Of a stretch of 21,779 nucleotides of DNA, positions 7,864 to 15,505 are shown one piece after another. Source of the stretch: Lachnospiraceae bacterium UBA4348 (GTDB lineage: Bacteria; Bacillota; Clostridia; Lachnospirales; Lachnospiraceae). Each line of letters opens with the position of its first letter. Within the stretch, counting starts at the first letter, position 1. The position numbers and the translations under genes are program-made. The notes below the pieces were generated by a model. It made no database searches, had not been told where the DNA came from, and worked only from the letters and a program-made list of their open reading frames with translations. The DNA lies in contig DGTA01000127.1 in the NCBI GenBank assembly GCA_002394165.1, positions 1 through 21,779 of the forward strand. The letters are read 5' to 3'.

Positions 7864-9658
7864 TCTCCGGTTCATCTCTTTTCACAATACTGATTCCCAG
7901 TTCATCAAGCTGCGCCTGAGCCACCGGTGAGGGAGCCTCAGTCATCAGGCAGGACGAATCCTTCACCTTCGGGAATGCGATCACATCGCGGATGCTGTCA
8001 AGGCCGAGCATCAGCATGCACAGGCGGTCAAGGCCGTATGCCAGTCCGGCGTGAGGCGGCACTCCGTATTTAAAGGCATCGAGCAGGAAGCTGAACTGCT
8101 CGTGAGCCTGTTCTTTCGTAAATCCGAGGCATTCAAACATCTTTTCCTGCACATCATCCTGGTGGATCCTCACGGAGCCGCCGCCGATCTCGCATCCGTT
8201 GAGTACGATATCATAAGCCTTGGCCCTGACCTTTCCAAGATCGGTATCCAGATACTGAAGATCCTCCTCCATCGGCATGGTGAAGGGATGATGCATTGCG
8301 GTGAAGCGCTGCTCTTCCTCACTCCACTCGAACTGCGGGAATTCTACCACCCACAGGAATTCAAATTTGCTTTTATCGATAAGTTCCAGCCGCTTCGCCA
8401 GTTCACATCGAAGAGCGCCCATTGTTTCCAATGCCAGTTTGTCTTTGTCCGCCACGAAAAGAAGCAGGTCTCCCGGCTCAGCCTCCATGGCATCGGCAAG
8501 TGCTTTAAGTTCCTCCGGCGTCATAAATTTGGCGAAGGATGATTTATAAGTCCCGTCTTCCTGGACAGACAGATAAGCCAGACCCTTCAGGCCATATCCC
8601 TTGACAAACTCTGTCAGCTGATCGATCTTCTTCCTGGGCATAGCCGCCTGCCCCTTTACGTTAATGCCTACGACGCTTCCGCCGTCGGCCGCCGCCTGGG
8701 AGAACACACCAAATCCGCAGTCTTTTACCGTTTCCGTAACATTGTGAAGTTCCATCCCGAAACGCAGATCCGGTTTGTCGGATCCGAAGCGCTCCATCGC
8801 TTCCTTCCAGGTCATCCTGCGGAAAGGTGTCTTAAGTTCGATCCCCAGGATCTCCTTCCACAGATGAGCCAGCAATGCTTCGTTCACCTCGATCACATCG
8901 TCGATATCCACGAAGGAAAGCTCCATATCCATCTGGGTAAACTCAGGCTGTCTGTCCGCGCGCAGGTCTTCATCCCTGAAGCACCTGGCGATCTGGAAAT
9001 AGCGGTCATATCCGGAGACCATCAAAAGCTGCTTGAAGATCTGCGGAGACTGCGGAAGGGCGAAAAAGCTGCCGGGATAGATGCGGCTAGGTACCAGGTA
9101 GTCCCTGGCGCCTTCCGGCGTGCTCTTGGCCAGCATGGGCGTCTCGATCTCAAGGAAGCCCTGCTCAGCCATGAAATTGCGGGACAGTGTCGCCACACGG
9201 CTCTTAAGCATAAGATTGCGCTGGATGTCCGGCCTTCTAAGGTCCAGGTAACGGTAGCGGAGCCTCAGATCTTCCCTGGTCTGGGAGTTCTCCTCAATGG
9301 GGAAGGGAGGCGTCTGAGCCTCTGACAGGATGCGAAGCTCCGTGGCACGCACCTCCATGGTGCCGGTGGCAAGCTTCTCATTGACAGCGCCGCCCCTCTT
9401 TTCAACAACACCCCTGACCGCCAGAACATATTCGCTGCGGATGGTGCCTGCCTTGGCAAAGCCCTCGGCGCCGATATCGTTCTCATCAAAAACGACCTGC
9501 ATGATTCCGGAGCGGTCTCTCAGATCGACAAAGATCATTCCACCCAGGTTGCGGCGTTTTGCGGTCCATCCCATCAGGGTGACCGTCTCCCCGATATTGG
9601 CGGTGGTCACTTCCGCACATCTGTGTGTCCTTTTCAGTCCGTACATTGTTTCAGCCAT
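7853..9658 (-). CDS. aspS: Aspartyl-tRNA synthetase
   Basis: This 601-residue class II synthetase attaches aspartate to tRNA-Asp in the cytoplasm. An OB-fold anticodon domain comes first (about 1-110). Class II motif 1 includes FLEIETPMLAKSTPEGARDY (about 168-187), and motif 2 is CFRDEDLRADRQPEFTQMD (about 226-244). A bacterial GAD insertion follows (about 290-410), and motif 3 is in GLAYGLDRLCMLMLG near 540-555. The RRNLGG segment has Leu where non-discriminating enzymes typically have His, so this is probably a discriminating AspRS; that is family knowledge, not proof. ATG at 9658 follows a strong GGAGGAG. The start overlaps the hemZ stop by 8 bases, implying coupling. The stop overlaps the end of the convergent DUF1294 gene by 11 bases. 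Confidence 0.97.
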   Translation of the reverse strand: MAETMYGLKRTHRCAEVTTANIGETVTLMGWTAKRRNLGGMIFVDLRDRSGIMQVVFDENDIGAEGFAKAGTIRSEYVLAVRGVVEKRGGAVNEKLATGTMEVRATELRILSEAQTPPFPIEENSQTREDLRLRYRYLDLRRPDIQRNLMLKSRVATLSRNFMAEQGFLEIETPMLAKSTPEGARDYLVPSRIYPGSFFALPQSPQIFKQLLMVSGYDRYFQIARCFRDEDLRADRQPEFTQMDMELSFVDIDDVIEVNEALLAHLWKEILGIELKTPFRRMTWKEAMERFGSDKPDLRFGMELHNVTETVKDCGFGVFSQAAADGGSVVGINVKGQAAMPRKKIDQLTEFVKGYGLKGLAYLSVQEDGTYKSSFAKFMTPEELKALADAMEAEPGDLLLFVADKDKLALETMGALRCELAKRLELIDKSKFEFLWVVEFPQFEWSEEEQRFTAMHHPFTMPMEEDLQYLDTDLGKVRAKAYDIVLNGCEIGGGSVRIHQDDVQEKMFECLGFTKEQAHEQFSFLLDAFKYGVPPHAGLAYGLDRLCMLMLGLDSIRDVIAFPKVKDSSCLMTEAPSPVAQAQLDELGISIVKRDEPETTA

Positions 9659-11144
9659 TCTTTTCTCCTCCGTGTCCTTTCGCCGCGGCTCCTCCCATCA
9701 TTTCCGGGATCCGGCGCTTCCTGGCGATCATTTCATCTATTCTTTCGATATAATTCGATATATCTTTTACATTTTCAATTCGGTCGATACGACCGTTGTC
9801 TCCCAGCACCTTGGTGGAGGCACCGGCTCCCAGGGCCAGTATGTTCTGGACCTCTTCCATGATCAGGACATTGTAGAGTCCTTCTCTGCCCGGAGCCGCA
9901 TAACCGACATTCTCAAAGTTGCCGGCCATGTTTTTCTGCCGGTAGAGGTAGTAAGGGAACAGCCCCGCTTCCTCACATTTTCTGACAGTCATGTTCATAA
10001 CGGCCTGACTGTTTACAAATGAGATGTCCTGGTAGATATCCTTCATCAGGTTCAGCCGCGCCGCCCGCTTCAGGGCCAGTGAGTGGACCGTGATGCTGTC
10101 CGGCCGAAGCAGGGCGAGCTGATCCATCGTCTTCTCCACCTCATCCGGTCCTTCGCCGGGAAGGCCGACGATCAGATCCATGTTGATGTTGGAGAACCCC
10201 AGCTCCCTGGCCAGATGAAACGCCTCCACGATCTGTTCCACGCTGTGGCGTCTTCCGATCAGGTCCAGCGTCTTCTGGTTCATCGTCTGGGGGTTGATGG
10301 AGATCCTGTCGATCCCGTGCTCTCTGAGCACCTCCAGGATATCACGGGTGATCGTATCAGGTCTTCCCGCCTCCACCGTAAACTCGGACACCGAGCTGAT
10401 CGGAAAGCATTCTTCAAGCTTCGTAAGCAGCGCGTCCATCTGAGGCGGCGTCAGCGTCGTGGGTGTTCCTCCGCCGATATAGACCGTATTGAGCCTGAGC
10501 GGATCCATCAGGTGAGCGCACTCTTCGATTTCTTTAAAAAGCGCTCCCAGGTAATCGTCCACCCTGTCTTTGTACAGTGAAAGCGGGCTTGAACTGAAGG
10601 AACAGTACAGGCAGATGCTCGGGCAGAACGGGATCCCCACATACAGACTGTAGCCGTTTTTGTAATCCACCTTCTCCAGGAGTGCTCTCTCCCGGTTGGC
10701 GATCGTGATGGCCAGAGCACATCGGTCGGGACTTACGAAATACTTCTCCCTCATATGCTTTGCGATCTGCGGGTTGCTCCAGCCCTGGTCCAGCAGATCC
10801 ATAGGGATCTTGGTCGGCCGAATGCCGGTCAGATCGCCCCAGGGCAGCTGTTTCCCGGTCCGGTCACTGAGCATCCGGTAAAGCAGCGTCTTAAGGACGT
10901 TGCGCACCGCGCTTCTGGAGCGGTCCTCCCCGAGAGAGTTCTCCCACACAGTGCCGTTCTCCATCCGCATACGGATCCGGTCTTCTTCAAAAAAGATCTC
11001 TATTTTAGCCAGGACGTCCTCATCCGTCTCCACACAGACAACGACATCCTCCCCCGGATAAAAGGCTTTCACCAGGGAATGAATGTCGTACTCGAATTGG
11101 CTTTGATTGATTTTAACAGTGATCATATTCAGAACATGTCCCAT
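9651..11144 (-). CDS. hemZ: Radical SAM coproporphyrinogen dehydrogenase-like protein HemZ
   Basis: This 497-residue protein is of the HemZ branch of the HemN-like radical SAM family. The family's oxygen-independent members oxidatively decarboxylate coproporphyrinogen III; HemZ activity itself is less well defined. The 4Fe-4S motif is YVGIPFCPSICLYCSFSS with Cys near 174, 178 and 181 (CX3CX2C), followed by YIGGGTPTTL and GLPGEGPDE. About 165 N-terminal residues precede the radical SAM core, as in Bacillus HemZ. ATG at 11144 overlaps the upstream hydrolase gene by 16 bases. A second in-frame ATG at 11126 (MITVKINQ) lies just after the upstream stop and is an equally good start. The stop overlaps aspS. 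In many Clostridia hisS lies between hemZ and aspS; here it does not. Confidence 0.9.
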   Translation of the reverse strand: MGHVLNMITVKINQSQFEYDIHSLVKAFYPGEDVVVCVETDEDVLAKIEIFFEEDRIRMRMENGTVWENSLGEDRSRSAVRNVLKTLLYRMLSDRTGKQLPWGDLTGIRPTKIPMDLLDQGWSNPQIAKHMREKYFVSPDRCALAITIANRERALLEKVDYKNGYSLYVGIPFCPSICLYCSFSSSPLSLYKDRVDDYLGALFKEIEECAHLMDPLRLNTVYIGGGTPTTLTPPQMDALLTKLEECFPISSVSEFTVEAGRPDTITRDILEVLREHGIDRISINPQTMNQKTLDLIGRRHSVEQIVEAFHLARELGFSNINMDLIVGLPGEGPDEVEKTMDQLALLRPDSITVHSLALKRAARLNLMKDIYQDISFVNSQAVMNMTVRKCEEAGLFPYYLYRQKNMAGNFENVGYAAPGREGLYNVLIMEEVQNILALGAGASTKVLGDNGRIDRIENVKDISNYIERIDEMIARKRRIPEMMGGAAAKGHGGEKNG

Positions 11145-11782
11145 CCGCCGTCCGTCAGGAACGGATTGTATTGTTTTTCCCGGCCGATGGCCGTGCGCGG
11201 CCCATGTCCGGGCAGCACCATTGTCTCCCCGGGAAGGACCAGCAGTTTTTCTTTGATCGAGCGGATCAGCTGCTGACTATTACCTGTCGGCAGGTCGCTT
11301 CTTCCCACCGAGCCCTGGAAGAGAGTGTCTCCGGCAAAGAGAACATGTTCCCCCGGAAGATAATAACACGCGCCTCCGGCTGTATGCCCGGGGGTAGCGA
11401 TCACTTCGATCTTAAATCCGCAAAGGTCAAGCTGTTCGCCATCTTCCAGCAGACGGTCCGGAACGATCCGGTCCCCGCCGAAATAGCGGCCGCTCAGATT
11501 CAGGCCCGGATCCGCCAGAAGAGGCGCCTCCTCTTTAAGAGCCATCACATCGCATTGTGTCGATCTTTTGAGAGCCTCCACTGCGCCGATATGGTCATAG
11601 TGGCCGTGGGTCAGCAAAACAGCGCTGATCTCCCCGCCCATCTCCCCGGCGGCATCGAGGATGTCGTTTGCTCTGTCGGCGGGGTCCACCACCAGCATCT
11701 GCCCCGTTTCTGTATTCAAGGCCAGATAGCAGTTTGTCTCCACCGGCCCGAGGACAAGCACTCCGATCTTCAGATTTCCCAT
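11129..11782 (-). CDS. MBL-fold metallo-hydrolase (glyoxalase II-like)
   Basis: This 217-residue metallo-beta-lactamase-fold hydrolase is of the hydroxyacylglutathione hydrolase-like group. The metal site is visible: THGHYDHIG gives the HxHxDH motif (His59, His61, Asp63, His64), TPGHTAGG gives His133, AGDTLFQGSVGRSD gives Asp152, and LPGHGP gives His193. The fold usually holds two metal ions and hydrolyses thioesters. The true substrate is unknown, and such genes sit by rel and hemZ in many Firmicutes. The frame stays open upstream into rel, but the start is ATG at 11782, where GGGGAGG lies a few bases upstream and the protein begins MGNLKIGVLVLGPVETNCYL, a classic family N-terminus. Confidence 0.9.
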   Translation of the reverse strand: MGNLKIGVLVLGPVETNCYLALNTETGQMLVVDPADRANDILDAAGEMGGEISAVLLTHGHYDHIGAVEALKRSTQCDVMALKEEAPLLADPGLNLSGRYFGGDRIVPDRLLEDGEQLDLCGFKIEVIATPGHTAGGACYYLPGEHVLFAGDTLFQGSVGRSDLPTGNSQQLIRSIKEKLLVLPGETMVLPGHGPRTAIGREKQYNPFLTDGGWDMF

Positions 11783-11799
11783 GGATCCTCCCCGGGCGC

Positions 11800-14103
11800 T
11801 CAGCCCGTGCTTCTCTCCACATCGATCACGCTCTCCACCTGTTTGATCTTCTCGATCACGGTCCGCAGCTGTTCGCGCCCGTTGATCTCGAATTCGATCT
11901 CCAGCGTGGCAAAGCCCTGCTTGTTGATCCTGGAATTGACGGAGCACATATCGATCTTGCGCTCTGTCAGGATCCTGGTGATATCGACCAGCAGTCCGGT
12001 ACGGTTATTGGCGTATACCTTGATATCCGCCAGATAGGTCCCGGTTCCCTCGTCGTTGTTCACCGCCCATCCGGCCTCGATGAGCCTGCCTCTCTCCTCC
12101 TCGGGGAGATTGATGATATTGACGCAGTCCTTGCGGTGAATAGAAACGCCCCTTCCCCTGGTCACGAAACCGACGATCTCGTCACCGGGTACCGGAGAAC
12201 AGCACTTTGAAAAGCGGACAGCCACATCGTCAACACCCTTGACGATGATCCCGCTGCGCGATCCGGTCGTCATCTCCTTCTCGCGATGCTGGGTGCCGCG
12301 GCTGAGGATATCCTCATCCGTCTCCTGGCTCTTGTTTTCACGGTTATAGCATTCCAGCAGCCTGTTGACGACCTGGCCTTCCTTGAGCCCTCCGTGGCCG
12401 ATGGCCGCCAGGACCGAATCCCAATCCCTGAAGCCGTACTTGTGACGGACCTCGTCCATATATTCCGGCTTCAGCAGCTGAGCGCTGTCGATTCCCTTCG
12501 CTCTGCAGAACGAAATGATCTCTTCTCGTCCGCGGACGATATTTTCTTCCTTGAGTTCCTGTTTGAACCACTGATTGATCTTGTTCCTGGCCTGGGTGCT
12601 CTTGACGATCTTCAGCCAGTCGCGGCTGGGGCCCCGGCTCGAAGGCGACGTGATGATCTCGATCCGGTCGCCGTTATTGATCTCATAATCGATCGGGACC
12701 AGCTTTCCGTTGACCCTTGCGCCGATCATCCTGTTTCCGACCGCGCTGTGGATACTGTACGCAAAATCGACGGGTGTCGATCCGTTCGGGAGATTCTTCA
12801 CATCGCCGGCCGGCGTAAAGCAGTAGACGCTGTCCGTGAACAGATCCAGGTCACTCTTGAGCAGCAGCATAAATTCCTTGTTGTCGGACATGTCCTGCTG
12901 CCATTCCAGGATCTGTCGGAGCCACGTCAGCTTCTCCTCCTGGCGCTTATCGGTACTGACCTTGTTCCCATAGGATTCTTCTTTGTATTTCCAGTGAGCA
13001 GCGATACCGTACTCCGCCACCTTGTGCATCTCATGGGTGCGGATCTGTATCTCGAACGGTGTCCCGCCCGGGCCGATCAGGGTCGTGTGCAGGGACTGAT
13101 ACATGTTCTGTTTGGGCATCGCGATGTAGTCCTTGAACCGTCCGTGAATGGGCTTGTACATCTCATGGATGATCCCGAGCGCCCCATAACAGTCCTTGAC
13201 GGTATCGACGATGATCCGGACCGCGAACAGATCGTAGATCTGGTCAAGGGCCTTTTCCTGGTTCACCATCTTTTTATAGATGCTGAAGAAATGCTTGGCG
13301 CGTCCGTAGACCTGCGCCTTGATGCCGGCGTTCTCCATATGGGTGCGCACGTCCGCGACGATCTCGTCGACGAGTGCCTGCCGGGTCTCCTTCTTGAGCG
13401 CCACCTTGTCCACCAGCTCGTAATAGATCTCCGGCTCAAGGTATTTCAGCGACAGGTCATCCAACTCCACCTTTATGCGAGAGATACCGAGCCGCTGGGC
13501 CAGCGGCGAATAGATGTCGATGGTCTCCCTGGCCTTCTCCTGCTGCTTCTTGGGCGGCATGAACTGGAGCGTTCTCATGTTGTGAAGACGGTCCGCCAGC
13601 TTGATCAGGATCACGCGGATATCCCTGGCCATTGCCAGGAACATGCGCCGGAGCGTCTCCGCCTGCATCTCCATCTTGTCCGCGGGATAATTTAGCTGAG
13701 TGATCTTGGTGACGCCGTCCACCAGCGTCTCCACCTCTTCCCCGAACATATCGCGGATCTGCTCGCTGGTCATAGTCGTGTCCTCGACCACATCGTGCAG
13801 AAGCGCCGCCACGATGGTCTCCTTGTCCATCTCCAGATCGGCCAGGATGATAGCCACGCAGATCGGATGGATGATATAAGGCTCACCGGATCTTCTTTTC
13901 TGGTTTTTATGGGCATCACAAGCAGTCCGGTACGCCTTTTCGATAATGGACAGGTCGTCGCTGGGATGATACTTGCTCACCCGCGCGATCAGTTCATTGA
14001 AAAGCGTCTCCGGACTGGTAAAATCGTCCGTCATCCTGACAGCCTCATCCGTCTGAGAAAGGCCGATGACCTGTTTTTCAACAGTCTGGGTCTGATCTGA
14101 CAT
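11800..14103 (-). CDS. rel: Bifunctional (p)ppGpp synthetase/hydrolase Rel
   Basis: This 767-residue protein makes and degrades the stringent-response alarmone (p)ppGpp. An HD hydrolase domain comes first (about 50-200), with YIIHPICVA and the catalytic LLHDVVEDT. The synthetase domain follows (about 240-370) with GRAKHFFSIYKKM, GRFKDYIAMPKQNMYQSLHT and EIQIRT. A TGS domain (VYCFTPAGDVKNLPNGSTPV, from about 427) and a C-terminal ACT domain (about 690-767) complete it. The synthetase motif reads RFKD, the RxKD form typical of bifunctional Rel rather than the ExDD of monofunctional RelA. ATG at 14103 has only GGGG as a ribosome site. ATG at 14034 (MTDDFTSPE), with GAGG eight bases upstream, is an alternative and would remove an N-terminal extension of about 23 residues. 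Confidence 0.97.
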   Translation of the reverse strand: MSDQTQTVEKQVIGLSQTDEAVRMTDDFTSPETLFNELIARVSKYHPSDDLSIIEKAYRTACDAHKNQKRRSGEPYIIHPICVAIILADLEMDKETIVAALLHDVVEDTTMTSEQIRDMFGEEVETLVDGVTKITQLNYPADKMEMQAETLRRMFLAMARDIRVILIKLADRLHNMRTLQFMPPKKQQEKARETIDIYSPLAQRLGISRIKVELDDLSLKYLEPEIYYELVDKVALKKETRQALVDEIVADVRTHMENAGIKAQVYGRAKHFFSIYKKMVNQEKALDQIYDLFAVRIIVDTVKDCYGALGIIHEMYKPIHGRFKDYIAMPKQNMYQSLHTTLIGPGGTPFEIQIRTHEMHKVAEYGIAAHWKYKEESYGNKVSTDKRQEEKLTWLRQILEWQQDMSDNKEFMLLLKSDLDLFTDSVYCFTPAGDVKNLPNGSTPVDFAYSIHSAVGNRMIGARVNGKLVPIDYEINNGDRIEIITSPSSRGPSRDWLKIVKSTQARNKINQWFKQELKEENIVRGREEIISFCRAKGIDSAQLLKPEYMDEVRHKYGFRDWDSVLAAIGHGGLKEGQVVNRLLECYNRENKSQETDEDILSRGTQHREKEMTTGSRSGIIVKGVDDVAVRFSKCCSPVPGDEIVGFVTRGRGVSIHRKDCVNIINLPEEERGRLIEAGWAVNNDEGTGTYLADIKVYANNRTGLLVDITRILTERKIDMCSVNSRINKQGFATLEIEFEINGREQLRTVIEKIKQVESVIDVERSTG

Positions 14104-14128
14104 TGCAAATGCCCCGCTGATAGGAATA

Positions 14129-14148
14129 CCCTGCCCTTGCAGGCAGGG
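14129..14148. repeat. Perfect 7-bp inverted repeat between apt and rel
   Basis: CCCTGCC (14129-14135) and GGCAGGG (14142-14148) enclose a six-base loop. A TTTT tract follows it only on the plus strand, opposite to both flanking genes. In the apt-rel transcript it would form a hairpin about 25 bases before the rel start and without a U-run, so it could be a processing or attenuation structure rather than a terminator. Confidence 0.6.
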
Positions 14149-14182
14149 TTTTCTCTACTATTATGAAATATCTTTGTAACTC

Positions 14183-14710
14183 TTATTTGCCTTCGTAGCA
14201 GATCACGGATTCAACATCGTAATCCTTCAGTTTTTCCCTGCCGTTCAAACCGGCCAGTTCCATCAGGAAGACGATCTTGACGACTTTTCCGCCAAGCTCT
14301 TCCACCATCTTGGAAGCTGCTTCGATGGTGCCGCCGGTCGCGATCAGGTCATCCACGATAACGACGCGCTGGCCGGGCTTGATGGAATCCTTGTGCATCT
14401 CGATCGTCGCTGTGCCGTATTCAAGCGCATACTCTCTCGAGATCGTCTCACAGGGAAGTTTTCCTTTTTTCCTGACCATCACAAAAGGCTTATGAAGATT
14501 GTAGGCTACCGGCATGCCAAAAACAAAGCCGCGTGACTCGGTCCCGACGATCACATCGACCTGATCGGGATCCCCGATCTTTTCCATGATGCCGTCGATC
14601 GCAAGCTTCAGTCCGTCCGCATCCTGCAGGACGCTGGTCACGTCCCTGAACATGATGCCGGGCATGGGATAGTCCGGTATGGTTCTGACATAGTCCTTTA
14701 ATTCTTTCAT
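14183..14710 (-). CDS. apt: Adenine phosphoribosyltransferase
   Basis: This 175-residue type I phosphoribosyltransferase converts adenine and PRPP to AMP in purine salvage. The N-terminus MKELKDYVRTIPDYPMPGIM and the hood segment FRDVTSVLQD are diagnostic. VGTESRGFVFGMPVAYNL and the PRPP-binding loop VVIVDDLIATGGT (about 122-134) are intact. The full length matches the family (170-180 residues). ATG at 14710 follows AGGAGG with eight bases between. It has its own promoter and stands first in the apt-rel series, an arrangement common in Firmicutes. In many relatives recJ precedes it; here the araBD genes do. Confidence 0.97.
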   Translation of the reverse strand: MKELKDYVRTIPDYPMPGIMFRDVTSVLQDADGLKLAIDGIMEKIGDPDQVDVIVGTESRGFVFGMPVAYNLHKPFVMVRKKGKLPCETISREYALEYGTATIEMHKDSIKPGQRVVIVDDLIATGGTIEAASKMVEELGGKVVKIVFLMELAGLNGREKLKDYDVESVICYEGK

Positions 14711-14745
14711 GGGATGCCCCTCCTAATCGGAAATAAACAAAATTC

Positions 14746-14774
14746 AGTATAACATCTGAACCGGATTTCGTAAA
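14746..14774 (-). promoter_or_regulatory. Promoter of apt (likely also rel and downstream genes)
   Basis: On the minus strand TTTACG (14774-14769) is followed after 17 bases by TATACT (14751-14746). A TG one base before the -10 adds an extended -10. The start would fall near 14739, about 30 bases before the apt ATG. No intrinsic terminator was found between araD and this promoter. Confidence 0.7.
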
Positions 14775-14795
14775 GTCTCTTTGCCCCGGCAGCTT

Positions 14796-15491
14796 TTACT
14801 GCTTCTTCTGCCCGTAGTAGGCATTGGGGCCGTGTTTGCGCAGGTAATGCTTGTCCTGAAGATAACCGGGGGCCGGGCCGACCTTCGGATTGATCATCTC
14901 GCACCAGGCCGCCATTTTGGCGCACTCCTCGAGGACAACGGCATTGTGCACCGCTTCCGTGGGATTCTTTCCCCAGGTGAACGGTCCGTGGTTCTTGCAC
15001 AGGACAGCGGGCATGGCCTCGTAGTCATGATCCTTGAAGTACTCCACCACCAGAAGCCCTGTGTTCTTTTCATAGGCTTCGTCCAGCTCTTCCTTCGTCA
15101 GGCAGCGCAGACAGGGAACCTCGCCGTAAAGGTAATCCGCATGGGTCGTCCCGTAGCAGGGGATCGATCTGCCGGCCTGGGCCCAGCTTGTCGCCCAGGG
15201 TGAATGGGTGTGGACCGCTCCGCCGATCTTCGGGAAAGCTTTATAAAATTCCACATGGGACGGCATGTCCGTGGAGGGATTTAGATCGCCCTCCACCACG
15301 TTGCCTTCCAGGTCCACGATGACCATATCTTCCGGTTTCAGTTTCTCATAAGCCACACCCGACGGTTTGATCGCAACCAGGCCCTTTTCACGGTCAATGC
15401 CGCTGACGTTGCCCCAGGTAAAGGTAACCAGCCCGAATTCGGGAAGCAGCATGTTCGCTTCATAGACTATCTTTTTTAATTCTTCCAGCAT
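14796..15491 (-). CDS. araD: L-ribulose-5-phosphate 4-epimerase
   Basis: This 231-residue class II aldolase-family epimerase converts L-ribulose 5-phosphate to D-xylulose 5-phosphate, the last step of L-arabinose entry into the pentose phosphate pathway. Family motifs are intact: TWGNVSGIDREKGLVAIKPS, the substrate loop NPSTDMPSHVEFYKAFP, AVHTHSPWATSWAQ with metal ligands His94 and His96, and CKNHGPFTWG with His168. Asp75 in the STDMP loop corresponds to the catalytic-site Asp. Length matches E. coli AraD (231). The ATG at 15491 lies 14 bases after the araB stop with a GGAG-type site, so the two are co-transcribed. Other phosphopentulose epimerases (UlaF, SgbE) share the fold; linkage to an AraB-like kinase favours AraD. 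Confidence 0.93.
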   Translation of the reverse strand: MLEELKKIVYEANMLLPEFGLVTFTWGNVSGIDREKGLVAIKPSGVAYEKLKPEDMVIVDLEGNVVEGDLNPSTDMPSHVEFYKAFPKIGGAVHTHSPWATSWAQAGRSIPCYGTTHADYLYGEVPCLRCLTKEELDEAYEKNTGLLVVEYFKDHDYEAMPAVLCKNHGPFTWGKNPTEAVHNAVVLEECAKMAAWCEMINPKVGPAPGYLQDKHYLRKHGPNAYYGQKKQ

Positions 15492-15505
15492 GGGTAGTTC
15501 GCTCC

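Noticed and set aside
11783..11947. 55-residue N-terminal extension of the MBL hydrolase
   Set aside because: It runs in another frame of the rel ACT region, has no family similarity, and the ATG at 11782 has a strong ribosome site.
12286..13695. Long open frame (469 codons) antisense to rel
   Set aside because: It lies fully inside rel, is rich in Asp, Val, Leu and Arg as expected from the reverse frame of a GC-rich gene, and has no recognisable domain.
14101..14160. Hairpin with TTTT on the plus strand as a terminator
   Set aside because: No plus-strand gene ends here; both flanking genes run on the minus strand.
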